The notes: generated by a model from the sequence alone, not told the origin. Counted from the stretch's first letter, positions 15,465-23,238 are shown. The stretch: DNA of 27,968 bases from CAYYYJ01 sp964476045 (GCA_964476045.1 CAYYYJ010000010.1:1-27968), one strand, 5' to 3'. Numbers and translations are program-made.

Positions 15465-15766
15465 AACCCGCCTTTAACTTTGTTTGTATAAAATGCCGTT
15501 ATTACAAATCCTTGTCCATTTAGATATTTGACAGCTATTAATAAATACTTTGCCTCAGATTCGATATTCTTGTAATACCTGTAGTAGAACCTCACATTTT
15601 CATCATATTCGCTTTTTCTGACAAATTCAGGATTTACCAACAGCATTTTAATCTCTTCTAAGTTAGTGGACATCTCAGGGTGGTCTGTTTTTATGTGGCT
15701 CCATCTTTCTTCTGTAAGATAGATGATCCTTTTGGACTTATCCTCAATTTCAAAAACAGGGTTCAT
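15461..15766 (-). CDS. BECR-fold RNase-like toxin (PBECR/DUF4258 type)
   Basis: 101 residues. Features are IIYLTEERWSHIKTDHPEM near the N terminus, with a conserved His-x4-His pair, and a C-terminal strand YLLIAVKYLNGQGFVITAFYTNK. This is the pattern of phage-Barnase-EndoU-ColicinE5/D-RelE-like nucleases found in toxin-antitoxin pairs with DUF2283. It starts only three bases after the glutaredoxin-like stop codon, so it is co-transcribed with that gene, and overlaps the antitoxin start. Toxin-first order is typical of such pairs. Exact family is uncertain. Confidence 0.72.
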   Translation of the reverse strand: MNPVFEIEDKSKRIIYLTEERWSHIKTDHPEMSTNLEEIKMLLVNPEFVRKSEYDENVRFYYRYYKNIESEAKYLLIAVKYLNGQGFVITAFYTNKVKGGL

Positions 15767-15769
15767 ATA

Positions 15770-16069
15770 TCATTTCCCCGCCGCCCATTTCTTCAGAGCT
15801 GGGTAATCAACTGCGCCGCAGATCGCTTTGGCTGTTTTTTTGTTGTAGAAAAAAGGGACGCCGCCGCAGATGCCCTGATCGTACTGTTCGAGGATTTTTG
15901 CATTTGCTGCATTGTGCCAGACTTCAAGCTTTTGGACAACCACTTTCTCCTCTTTTTCAAGGCGTTCTACGAGGGGCTTCATCTCATTGCAGTGGACGCA
16001 CTCTGTGCCGTAGAATTCAAGTAAATCCGAGGTTTTTTTATTGTCTAATTTGGGAGGTTTCTTTACCAT
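15770..16069 (-). CDS. glutaredoxin/thioredoxin-like small redox protein
   Basis: 99 residues. A CxxC site (Cys24 and Cys27 in ECVHCNEM) follows the first strand and the cis-proline loop reads GGVPFFYN. The C terminus is ICGAVDYPALKKW. Layout and length match archaeal/DPANN glutaredoxin-like proteins that reduce disulfides in the cytosol; no signal peptide is visible. Its last 54 bases recur behind the DUF2283 gene. Divergent from the phospholipase-D-like gene with 27 bases between, so their promoters overlap. Confidence 0.83.
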   Translation of the reverse strand: MVKKPPKLDNKKTSDLLEFYGTECVHCNEMKPLVERLEKEEKVVVQKLEVWHNAANAKILEQYDQGICGGVPFFYNKKTAKAICGAVDYPALKKWAAGK

Positions 16070-16096
16070 ATTAATCTGAACGATGTATTATTATTT

Positions 16097-17314
16097 ATGA
16101 GGCGCTTATTAATTAGCTTGTCTGTTTTATTTTTTCTGGTGACTTTTGCAGAAGCAGCTGTTATTACCCCTTTCTCAAGTCCTGAGAATAGCTACCAGGT
16201 TCTGTCAGATTACTTATCTGGATTAGAGAAATCAGCTTACATAGAGGTCTATACGTTTACTAGCATGGAATTTGCTGACAGAATTGTTGAGGCTAGAAAC
16301 AGGGGTGTTGATGTTAGAGTTATAGTTGACGGGAACCCTGCTGGAGATAAGGTGAACACTACTGTAGCATGCTATTTGAGGGCCAACAACATACCTGTTT
16401 ATTTGCATAAGAGAGGGGCCAAGTATATGCATGCAAAGTATATTGTTGGGGATAACAATTCTGTTGCTGTTTTGTCAGAAAACTTCGGTTCGGATGGGTT
16501 TTATTGGAACAGGGGTTGGGGAGTTGTTATAGAAGATTCTGGGATAGTAGGTGAAAAGCTGATCAATGTGTTTACTGAAGATTTGAAAAACTCCGATAGG
16601 TTTGATTGCAAGGAATCTATTGAGAGAAAGATGTCCAAAACTCCTGAGAAAATAGAAACTAAAAAATTCATAGAACCTGAACCCCAATTAATTGTTGCGC
16701 CAGATGCGGTTGAGGGAGTTGTTAAACTGATAAATTCTGCGAATAAAACGCTTTACATAGAGCAATTCTATATTTACAAAGATTGGAAAGGAAAGCCGAA
16801 TTTGTTTCTTGAGTCTGTTGTTGAAAGGGCCAGAAAAGGCGTTGATGTGAAAATATTAATGGACAGCAACTATTATAATATCCAACCAGGCGACTCTGAA
16901 AGCAATTACAATACTGCTGAATACATAAGAAATATTTCACTTTCAGAAAAAATACCTCTGCAGGTTAAACTAGCTAATCTTCAGGCGATGAAAGTCAGCA
17001 AGATACACAATAAGGGGCTAATTATAGATAATAAAACAGTTTTGATTTCCAGTATAAATTGGAACGAGAATTCCCCAAGAAACAATAGAGAGATAGGGGT
17101 TGCTATTACAGGCGAATCTGCAGAGTATTTTTTGGGGAAGTTCCTGAAGGATTGGCCTAACAGCAATTTTGAAGATAAAGGAAGCGCATATGCGGGGCGT
17201 GATCTCGCTAAAGATTATTTCTCGAGCTCCCTAAAGATTCTGGTGTTCATCCTCATATCCGGATCTATTATGATATTGGCCAAGAGAAGGCACAGATCAC
17301 GAAGATTTCACTAA
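16097..17314 (+). CDS. secreted, membrane-anchored phospholipase D-family protein
   Basis: 405 residues. A signal peptide (about 1-20, LLISLSVLFFLVTFAEA) and a C-terminal membrane segment (about 375-390, ILVFILISGSIMIL) followed by an Arg/His-rich tail place the catalytic part outside the cell. Two HKD motifs are complete: His112-Lys114-Asp119 in MHAKYIVGD and His304-Lys306-Asp311 in IHNKGLIID. Members cleave phosphodiesters in nucleic acids or phospholipids. Surface location and two motifs in one chain fit either an extracellular nuclease for scavenging DNA or a lipid-active enzyme. The 3' end overlaps the convergent hydrolase gene by 18 bases. Confidence 0.9.
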   Translation: MRRLLISLSVLFFLVTFAEAAVITPFSSPENSYQVLSDYLSGLEKSAYIEVYTFTSMEFADRIVEARNRGVDVRVIVDGNPAGDKVNTTVACYLRANNIPVYLHKRGAKYMHAKYIVGDNNSVAVLSENFGSDGFYWNRGWGVVIEDSGIVGEKLINVFTEDLKNSDRFDCKESIERKMSKTPEKIETKKFIEPEPQLIVAPDAVEGVVKLINSANKTLYIEQFYIYKDWKGKPNLFLESVVERARKGVDVKILMDSNYYNIQPGDSESNYNTAEYIRNISLSEKIPLQVKLANLQAMKVSKIHNKGLIIDNKTVLISSINWNENSPRNNREIGVAITGESAEYFLGKFLKDWPNSNFEDKGSAYAGRDLAKDYFSSSLKILVFILISGSIMILAKRRHRSRRFH

Positions 17315-18148
17315 ATACTTATCTAAGAAGTTTATGACAGTGTTCGAATACCCATTATTTTTTACAAAGTAGGATCTCCCGTGATCTCCTTCTGGAAAAA
17401 GCAGTATTTTCTTTTCTGATTTTGTTTTGTTAAAAAGTTTTATAGATTCTTGATAAGGTATGAGTGTGTCTTTTTTACTGTGGATATAGAGTATTGGAAT
17501 TGATAGCTTATTTACATTGTTTAGGGGTTGAGATTGAGACACATCAACGCCGTGGAAGCTCATGAATTTTATAATTAATTGGCTAAGCAGAGGTATTTTG
17601 GAATAGATTATATCTTTAAGTTTTGCAAAGCTGCTGTCTGCAACAATGGCTTTTATATTTTTAGTTTTTGCACCGACCACGATGGCTGTTGCTGCGCCCA
17701 TCGAAACTCCTATAACTGCTATTCTTCTGTTTAATTTTCTGGCAAAGTCGATTGCAGCAAGAAGGTCGTACTGTTCCAAAAAGCCTATTGTTGTCTTGTT
17801 TCCCTCGCTTTCCCCGTGCGCCCTGTAATCAAAAAGTAAAAGCGAGTATCCATTTTCGTATAATTCTTTTGCTGGCGGAAGCATTGACTGCTTGTCATAA
17901 CCATATCCATGGGAGAGTATTATGATCCCCTTTGGATTTTTATTTTTTATCAGCCAACCTTTCAGCTTTATTTTATCGCTGGAGAAGAACTCTATTGGCC
18001 TATAATTAAGCCCAAAATCTCTAGGCGTTTTTTCCTGAATTCTTCTTTTAGGGTGGACCAGCCTATAAGACAAATAGAAAGTGGATGCGGCTATAGCTAT
18101 GGTGGATAAACCGATTCCAGAAAAAAGTTTTTTAGCTAGGCCTCCCAT
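17297..18148 (-). CDS. membrane-anchored alpha/beta hydrolase
   Basis: 283 residues with an N-terminal membrane segment (about 8-30) and an alpha/beta-hydrolase domain. The oxyanion region is ILSHGYGYDK, the nucleophile Ser149 is in GVSMGAA, the acid is Asp in SKKDTLIP (about 229) and the base His in EGDHGRS (about 257). Closest in layout to ABHD13/BAHD-like serine hydrolases; substrate unknown. The single anchor could display the domain on the outer face. The minus-strand TATTTAAAACC at 18168-18178 is about 25 bases before the ATG. Confidence 0.87.
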   Translation of the reverse strand: MGGLAKKLFSGIGLSTIAIAASTFYLSYRLVHPKRRIQEKTPRDFGLNYRPIEFFSSDKIKLKGWLIKNKNPKGIIILSHGYGYDKQSMLPPAKELYENGYSLLLFDYRAHGESEGNKTTIGFLEQYDLLAAIDFARKLNRRIAVIGVSMGAATAIVVGAKTKNIKAIVADSSFAKLKDIIYSKIPLLSQLIIKFMSFHGVDVSQSQPLNNVNKLSIPILYIHSKKDTLIPYQESIKLFNKTKSEKKILLFPEGDHGRSYFVKNNGYSNTVINFLDKYLVKSS

Positions 18149-18300
18149 GGAAAAGAATTGTATATTGGTTTTAAATAAAGCGGCGGTTCACTGGTATCCC
18201 ATAAAAGTGTTTTCTTGTGTTTCAGATCTTTTTCTTTCTGGGCTATTGGATTTGTAACTTCCTTTCTTGGGTTATAAGGCTTAATCTCAACGTTTTTTCT

Positions 18301-18392
18301 TTGGGATCTCAACACTTTAAAGGGTCGAAACCGATTTCGAATAGATCGAACGGAAATCGGTTTCAGTCCATCGGGAAAAGAAAGGGCTGAAG
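18301..18392 (+). repeat. palindromic repeat element, copy A
   Basis: Contains a perfect 12-base stem (18327-18338 with 18353-18364, GAAACCGATTTC/GAAATCGGTTTC) and a 14-base loop. Its 18301-18335 block matches copy B at 25646-25680 (inverted) in 33 of 35 bases, and both copies end in a GAAA-rich run and GGGCTGAAG. Copy A ends exactly where the tRNA-Cys 3' end begins. The 18149-18300 stretch before it holds only the promoter of the hydrolase gene. Confidence 0.75.
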
Positions 18393-18503
18393 AGCGAGGT
18401 CGGAGAGTCGAACTCCGTTGGACCGATATATGTAAGTCACAGGGAAAAACCCTCATCATATCGACTTCTGCAGTCGGTTGCCTGGCCGTTTGGCTAACCC
18501 CGC
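18393..18503 (-). tRNA. trnC: tRNA-Cys (GCA) with an intron
   Basis: Minus strand. Acceptor stem GCGGGGU pairs with ACCUCGC (one G-U pair), discriminator U73, no encoded CCA. D arm GCC/GGC, T arm CGGAG-UUCGACU-CUCCG. The anticodon stem ACCGA/UCGGU closes only if 40 bases are removed after G37, giving the loop CUGCAGA with anticodon GCA. The mature molecule is 71 bases and all core arms form. Confidence 0.93.
18428..18467 (-). other. tRNA-Cys intron at position 37/38
   Basis: 40 bases between G37 and A38. The intron has an internal GAGGG/CCCU hairpin and an AAGUC/GACUU stem bringing the two splice sites together. The bulge-helix-bulge is imperfect (U33-A, G34-C and A36-U pair, C35 faces A), so it is a relaxed motif for the tRNA splicing endonuclease. 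Confidence 0.8.
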
Positions 18504-18550
18504 TTATTAATATGCAATCTTATAGTATTCTGAAAATAGGTATAAAAAGT

Positions 18551-19420
18551 ATGTTTAACCTCATTTTGGTCAGATACGGGGAAATTGCCTTGAAATCAAA
18601 TTATGTAAGAAGGCAATTTGAGAAGACGCTTGTGCATAATATTAGGGCTGGTCTAAAATCAGCTGGCCTGGAATACAAAGTTGGAAGAGACTTTGGGAGG
18701 ATTCTGATAAAGGGATATAATAAAAAAGCTGAATCTGTTCTGAGGAAAATTTTCGGTATAGTCTCGTTTTCTCCAGCCATAGAAATTCAGACAGAGATTA
18801 ACACAATCAAAAAAGATGCTTTGAGGATAGCAAAAAAATATATAAGGAAATCAGATAGCTTTGCAGTAGAATGCAACAGGGTAGGAAACCACAGCTTCCG
18901 ATCGCATGATATAGAGAAGGTTGTAGGCGCTGAGGTTGTAAAGAGCGTAAAATGTAGAGTTAATTTGACTGAGCCAGACAAAATCGTCGGGATAGACATT
19001 AGGCAAGATAAGACGTACATATTTTCTAACTCACTAAAAGGTCCTGGAGGCGTCCCGATAGGGACTGCGGGCAGGGTTGTTGCGCTAATAAAAGATTTTA
19101 ATGGGATAATTGCTTCATGGATGTTCATGAAGAGAGGCTGCATCGTGGTCCCGATATTTTTAAACAAAAATGCGAAAAGGCACTTAAAAACATTCAAAAA
19201 GTGGTATATTGGATATCCTGTAAAGCCTTACCTTCTTGGTAAATTTTACATCAAAAAAATAGAAAAGATAGCTGAAGAGAGGGGGGCTCTAGCTATAGTA
19301 CTTGGCGAGAGTTTAGAAGAATTCAAGAACATAAAATCCAGATACACGATTTTTAGGCCTTTGGTTGGGTTAGGAAAAGATGGGATTAAAAAACTGGCAG
19401 ATACGGTTCAAAGAACCTAA
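18551..19420 (+). CDS. ThiI-like THUMP protein without the PP-loop signature
   Basis: 289 residues from the ATG at 18551 (MFNLILVRYGEIALKS), the normal ThiI start; an ATG 13 codons earlier adds an unrelated leader. The N-terminal ferredoxin-like and THUMP part (about 1-160) bind tRNA in ThiI, which makes 4-thiouridine at position 8. The segment ALIKDFNGIIASWMFMKRG aligns with the PP-loop of ThiI, but the ATP-binding SGGxDS is replaced by KDFNGI. The protein is also short of the usual archaeal ThiI length (about 380). It is either an inactive paralogue, a tRNA-binding adaptor or a divergent enzyme. It lies beside the tRNA-Cys gene in divergent orientation. Confidence 0.8.
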   Translation: MFNLILVRYGEIALKSNYVRRQFEKTLVHNIRAGLKSAGLEYKVGRDFGRILIKGYNKKAESVLRKIFGIVSFSPAIEIQTEINTIKKDALRIAKKYIRKSDSFAVECNRVGNHSFRSHDIEKVVGAEVVKSVKCRVNLTEPDKIVGIDIRQDKTYIFSNSLKGPGGVPIGTAGRVVALIKDFNGIIASWMFMKRGCIVVPIFLNKNAKRHLKTFKKWYIGYPVKPYLLGKFYIKKIEKIAEERGALAIVLGESLEEFKNIKSRYTIFRPLVGLGKDGIKKLADTVQRT

Positions 19421-19671
19421 TAATAAAATCGCCGCATTTTGTTATCGAAGAAATCCTGGCCTTCTTTTGTTGCTTTAGCTTCGAAGATTTTCTTTCCGCG
19501 TTTCTTAAGTCTTATGAACTTTAGTTTTTCTAATTTCCCTAAAATCTTTTCTAACTCCTTTGTCTCTATATCAGCGTCTACAGATATTTTAACTGGATCC
19601 TTTATTAAATCTTGTATTAGAAAAAGAACCTGCTTCTCGTTTTGGTTTAATCTAATCCTTTTGTTTTCCAT
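19417..19671 (-). CDS. small winged-helix protein
   Basis: 84 residues. The layout is helix, helix, recognition helix and wing: NEKQVLFLIQDLIKD, then ISVDADIETKELEKILGKLEKL, then IRLKKRGKKIFEAKATKEG. This looks like an archaeal winged-helix DNA-binding protein. It is the last gene behind the pilin-like series (three bases after the previous stop) and could regulate it. Its end overlaps the convergent ThiI-like gene by four bases. No ligand domain. Confidence 0.65.
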   Translation of the reverse strand: MENKRIRLNQNEKQVLFLIQDLIKDPVKISVDADIETKELEKILGKLEKLKFIRLKKRGKKIFEAKATKEGQDFFDNKMRRFYY

Positions 19672-19674
19672 AAA

Positions 19675-20748
19675 TTAACCTGAAACAAAACTATTCGTTG
19701 TTTTGAATGCGAGCTCCTTGAATAAGATTTTGGTGTCTGCTCCTTCAGTGAGTTTTACTGGATAATACTTTGTTTTATCTGTAATAAATATTTTGGCTTT
19801 GCCGGAATAAGCATAATTGAAGCTGCACTTTTTTGTGTAAGTAAATGTCCCTCCAATGCCGCAATTATCTGTTTTTTCGTCTTCTTGACAGGCTCCTACA
19901 GGTTTTATATCTGCCTTGGCGTCTTCTATTGTGACTCGAACTTCTATATTTTTGTTAGAGAGTTCATCTTGAAGTTTTTGGATTCTAGAGGAGATGTCTG
20001 CTCCAAACCCGTCAATAGCGTTTGGTATACTAGGGAATGTCTTCCCTGTATTTTCTTTTGCCTTTTCATTAAGCACGTCTATAATTTTTATTTCCTGGGC
20101 CTTGTTTTCACAGCCGGCAATTGATTTGCTTATTGCGGGAGGCCAGTTTTTTGATATGAGGTCGTTTGCTTTCTGTTTTAGTTTTTCAGGGCTTAAAGAA
20201 TCCATTATCTGGACTACAGGATATGGGAAATCAAAATCCAGCTTGCCTGATTTTTCTAACTCAGCTGTTTCGTCTTTCTGCTGCCTTTCTATTTTTAGGT
20301 TGGCTGAAGGCTGAGCCTGTAATATCAGGCCTGTAATAACACTCCCTGTTTTCGAGAGCTCAGAATCTACCCTGGTATAAGAAGGTAGGTCAACTTCATA
20401 CTTATCTGATAAGAATTTGTATTTGTCTCTGGTGTACTTATTCAGGTTATCTTTTATTTTCTCGGAGATTTTTACAGCTATGCTGCTGGGATTTGCATCC
20501 TGCTTTTCCTCAAGGCCGTAATCGTAAGCAGCCTGATAAGCCGAGTATTTTAAAGCTGTGTCTAGATAGAGTTTACCAGAATCAAGGGCATTTATCATTG
20601 CATACAAATCTTGCTGGAGGGTTATTTTTTTCTGTATCACTACACCAGTTTGTAAAGTGAAATTCAAAGTCGCTACCAGAGATATTACTAAGATCAAGGT
20701 GAATACCACAATTAAAGGGATAGCCATGAAGCCTTTTTGATTTGCCAT
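19675..20748 (-). CDS. large pilin-like protein with N-terminal membrane helix
   Basis: 357 residues. The N terminus, NQKGFMAIPLIVVFTLILV, has a short basic leader, a Gly-Phe junction like a prepilin cleavage site and one hydrophobic helix (about 8-30). The remainder is a large polar, Lys-rich extracellular domain with three cysteines in the C-terminal quarter (VGACQEDEKTDNCGIGG and KKCSFNY), plus an earlier Cys in SIAGCENKAQE. Probably a major-size minor pilin or adhesin subunit. Coupled to the preceding gene (TAA-T-ATG). Confidence 0.7.
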   Translation of the reverse strand: MANQKGFMAIPLIVVFTLILVISLVATLNFTLQTGVVIQKKITLQQDLYAMINALDSGKLYLDTALKYSAYQAAYDYGLEEKQDANPSSIAVKISEKIKDNLNKYTRDKYKFLSDKYEVDLPSYTRVDSELSKTGSVITGLILQAQPSANLKIERQQKDETAELEKSGKLDFDFPYPVVQIMDSLSPEKLKQKANDLISKNWPPAISKSIAGCENKAQEIKIIDVLNEKAKENTGKTFPSIPNAIDGFGADISSRIQKLQDELSNKNIEVRVTIEDAKADIKPVGACQEDEKTDNCGIGGTFTYTKKCSFNYAYSGKAKIFITDKTKYYPVKLTEGADTKILFKELAFKTTNSFVSG

Positions 20749-20749
20749 A

Positions 20750-21190
20750 TTATTTCTCAGTTATCTGTAAGGGATATTTTTCTCCCCCGGGAAGGGGTAT
20801 ATCTATAAGGACTTTATTTTCTGAGTCAGAATTCCCTATTTTTATTCTGTTTTTTAGCACAACTTGCCTTCCAGCTTTGTCCAGATCCTTTGATTTTTTT
20901 ATCAAGTCATCAATAGACTTTAGATTATCTTTCAGAAAATCCTGGTATGAGCCAGCTTCAGTGGAACCTAAAACTTCTATATTGCTTTTTCCTCCATTCT
21001 CAGATTTCAGGAAAGAGAGGGCCCATGTCCCTCTGGCATCAGACTGCACATCTACTGAGACCTGTTGCTTTATGCTTTTTATGTAAAGTTTTGTGTAGAG
21101 AGTAGCTGAAAAGATTATAAGGATCATTGTAATTAGCATTATTCCCAATATCATCAGCAACGGGCCGGCCCCTTTAAGATTTTTTGACAT
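20750..21190 (-). CDS. pilin-like protein
   Basis: 146 residues from the ATG at 21190 (MSKNLKGAGPLLMILGIML). The ATG nine codons upstream would overlap the previous gene by 44 bases. A basic leader with KGAG is followed by one hydrophobic helix (about 9-32), then a polar domain of about 110 residues with no cysteines. Type IV pilin-like architecture; the cleavage site is presumed near the KG-A junction. Overlaps the previous gene by 17 bases. Confidence 0.7.
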   Translation of the reverse strand: MSKNLKGAGPLLMILGIMLITMILIIFSATLYTKLYIKSIKQQVSVDVQSDARGTWALSFLKSENGGKSNIEVLGSTEAGSYQDFLKDNLKSIDDLIKKSKDLDKAGRQVVLKNRIKIGNSDSENKVLIDIPLPGGEKYPLQITEK

Positions 21191-21569
21191 ATATTCGTAT
21201 CTGGTGGTTTTCCCCATCCACTTGCATATTGCTGTAAGATGTGTATTCTGTTCCTCTCCCTGAGCTTCCTGAAATGTAAGAAGTTTTTGTCTGGATATCC
21301 TGGATGTCCAGATAATCTAATTTAGTTTTTGCCCTGCAGTTTTCTATGTTGTTCTTTATGCTCTCTGGAGTGATCACATTTTTCTCTGAGAGGCAGCTTA
21401 TTGCCTGATATGAAGCGTCTATTGAAGAGAGCTTGGCATAACTTGGCTCTGTCAAGCCAGACGTGACCTCGGTCATGCTTCCTATAAGATAATAGCTTCC
21501 TCCGAAAATGCCTATCATAAAAATGACCAGCGCTATCATCTCCGGGCCAAACTGCATTGTCGCTTTCAT
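21174..21569 (-). CDS. pilin-like protein
   Basis: 131 residues. The N terminus MKATMQFGPEMIALVIFMIG has a short leader, then a hydrophobic helix carrying Glu shortly after the Gly (G-P-E), reminiscent of the Glu conserved in type IV pilins. The soluble domain contains two cysteines (ISCLSEKN and NCRAKTK). One base separates its start from the previous stop. Confidence 0.7.
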   Translation of the reverse strand: MKATMQFGPEMIALVIFMIGIFGGSYYLIGSMTEVTSGLTEPSYAKLSSIDASYQAISCLSEKNVITPESIKNNIENCRAKTKLDYLDIQDIQTKTSYISGSSGRGTEYTSYSNMQVDGENHQIRIYVKKS

Positions 21570-21570
21570 A

Positions 21571-21954
21571 TCAACCAGCTGAAATTTCTATGGGCTTTCC
21601 TTGCGGCTTTACTAAAACAATTTTATCTGTTGTTATCTCGACTGAACTTATTTGGACGTCCATTTTTTCTGAGAACCTTCCTATTGAAAGGAAGGTTCCT
21701 GTAGCGTTATTGGTTACTGAGATCTTTGCTTTTTCAACAAAAGTTTCTGTTACTCTGCCTCGCTCTGCGGCGCTTAAGGCGTTGATTACGGATTTGGCCC
21801 TCTGGATTGATGCAAAATTCTCTACATCAGAATTTACCTGAGCGCTGGCTGAATACTGTTTTGTTAAAATTACAGCAACTGTCAGGAAGATTATGACTCC
21901 GCCGGCTGCCAATAAATAGTCTATTAGGGAGGCTGTTGCTTTTTTGTTTTTCAT
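21571..21954 (-). CDS. pilin-like protein
   Basis: 127 residues. The leader MKNKKATASLIDYLLAAGG joins a hydrophobic helix (about 14-32). K-A-T-A-S-L-I-D is close to archaeal class III signal sequences, with Asp in place of the usual Glu. The exposed domain is Val/Thr-rich and beta-like. Six bases separate it from the previous gene. Confidence 0.7.
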   Translation of the reverse strand: MKNKKATASLIDYLLAAGGVIIFLTVAVILTKQYSASAQVNSDVENFASIQRAKSVINALSAAERGRVTETFVEKAKISVTNNATGTFLSIGRFSEKMDVQISSVEITTDKIVLVKPQGKPIEISAG

Positions 21955-21960
21955 ATAAAC

Positions 21961-22593
21961 CTATAGTATTTTGAACTCCTGGTTTTTGCATTTATCGTAC
22001 TGGTTATCCTCTAAAATCTCCTGATAAGCTAAACTGAATATTCCGGCTTTTTCTTTCGTAATCTGTATGCAGAATTTTTGGTTTGTTTTCGTTCGCTCGA
22101 CTGATTTGCTCTCTGAAAACTTATATTCTGGCTTAGGCAGGTTTTTGCAGAATGGCTTTAGCTTTAGACTGTCTAGTTGGCCAGCCGCTGCTTTTAGTAA
22201 CTCAGATTTATCTCCTTGGAGTATCTTCCACCAAGAGACTTCTTCTGTTTTCGGGGAGCCTATTATCAGGCCTTGATAACCCTCTGGGCACTTGAACTCT
22301 GTTTTCAAGTAAGACTCTTTTAGGCTTTGGAGAGCATCCCTGTTCGAGAAAGCAATGCCTTCGACGCAGTCTCCTAATGTGACAGGTATTTGGATTTTGT
22401 TTCCATCATTTTTTAACCCTGCGAATATGTCTGTCTGGATGTCATAAACAGTTTTTTGGAGGTTAGAAACGCAGACATCATGAAGGGTTTCAGTGATTTT
22501 ATAGCCAGACCATACAAAAAGTGTGAGGGCGAGGACAATCCCTGCGCCAGCTCCTATTATCCAAGGTATCCAGTCAGAGCTCCCTTTTTGCAT
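21961..22593 (-). CDS. single-membrane-span extracellular protein of the pilin cluster
   Basis: 210 residues. The N terminus MQKGSSDWIPWIIGAGAG runs into one hydrophobic helix (about 10-32). The rest is polar with six cysteines (in DVCVSN, GDCVEG, FKCPEG, PFCKNL, KFCIQI and DKCKNQ), an even number suggesting disulfides outside the cell. Probably the first gene of the operon running to 19417: a minus-strand TATA box CCTATATAAC (22618-22627) is about 30 bases before its ATG. Confidence 0.7.
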   Translation of the reverse strand: MQKGSSDWIPWIIGAGAGIVLALTLFVWSGYKITETLHDVCVSNLQKTVYDIQTDIFAGLKNDGNKIQIPVTLGDCVEGIAFSNRDALQSLKESYLKTEFKCPEGYQGLIIGSPKTEEVSWWKILQGDKSELLKAAAGQLDSLKLKPFCKNLPKPEYKFSESKSVERTKTNQKFCIQITKEKAGIFSLAYQEILEDNQYDKCKNQEFKIL

Positions 22594-22665
22594 ATGGGAT
22601 ATTATTAGAAAAAGAGTGTTATATAGGAAATTACAGTTGGACTATTTTCAATTAAAAGAAATAAT

Positions 22666-22986
22666 TTACTTGCCTGGGATTGCAGCAGGGACTGCAGGGG
22701 CTGTTCCGCATTTACATGTAGCGGCATATTTTGTGCATAAAACCTCTTGATCCCCTATTGTAACTTGTTCGCTAGAATATTTTGGCGGTGTTACACCATC
22801 CTTTAATTTTTCGTTTAGGCATAAAGCTGCGCATCTAAACTCGCAATGAGCTGTGGCGCGGACAGCATCAGAAGTTTCTACGATGCCACCAGTGCCTTTG
22901 CCGAAAATTGTGATCATCACGAAAGCTGCTATCAGGATTACTATTACTGTGACAACGATAATCAGGAGTTCAGATAAACCTTTCAT
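22666..22986 (-). CDS. small pilin-like protein
   Basis: 106 residues. MKGLSELLIIVVTVIVILIA is a short KG leader plus a long hydrophobic helix with Glu near its start (KGLSE), the best match to an archaeal class III pilin signal in the cluster. The soluble part holds several cysteines in CEFRCAALC, LCTKY and TCKCG. It has its own TATA box, GGTATATAAAC (23008-23018 on the minus strand), so it may be expressed separately from the genes behind it. Confidence 0.78.
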   Translation of the reverse strand: MKGLSELLIIVVTVIVILIAAFVMITIFGKGTGGIVETSDAVRATAHCEFRCAALCLNEKLKDGVTPPKYSSEQVTIGDQEVLCTKYAATCKCGTAPAVPAAIPGK

Positions 22987-23045
22987 AGCTGATATTTATT
23001 AGAAGTTGTTTATATACCTGAGTTAATTGCGGATGTATTGGATTC

Positions 23046-23195
23046 TTATGAAACTTTCCCGTCTGAGAGGGTTTTAAAGAAATCTTCTAGAGTGCTTTTG
23101 CTTCCAGAACCTAAATGTGTTACGACAGCTATAAGCATGACAGCCATTATTAGGATTGCGACAAGGATTACCAAGGTCTGCAGAGTCATTTCCAT
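23046..23195 (-). CDS. tiny pilin-like membrane protein
   Basis: 49 residues, ATG at 23195, TAA at 23046-23048. MEMTLQTLVILVAILIMAVM is almost all hydrophobic, followed by a short polar tail (HLGSGSKSTLEDFFKTLSDG). Third of three tiny reading frames of the same build on the same strand. No leader with KG, so processing by a prepilin peptidase is uncertain. Confidence 0.65.
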   Translation of the reverse strand: MEMTLQTLVILVAILIMAVMLIAVVTHLGSGSKSTLEDFFKTLSDGKVS

Positions 23196-23238
23196 AAATT
23201 CACTTATTTTTACATTCGCGAGAGGCCTGAGCTTTATC

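Noticed and set aside
18136..18459. 107-codon minus-strand frame
   Set aside because: It runs through most of the tRNA-Cys gene and the palindromic repeat; its protein-like stretch (RFRPFKVLRSQ) is just the repeat read in frame.
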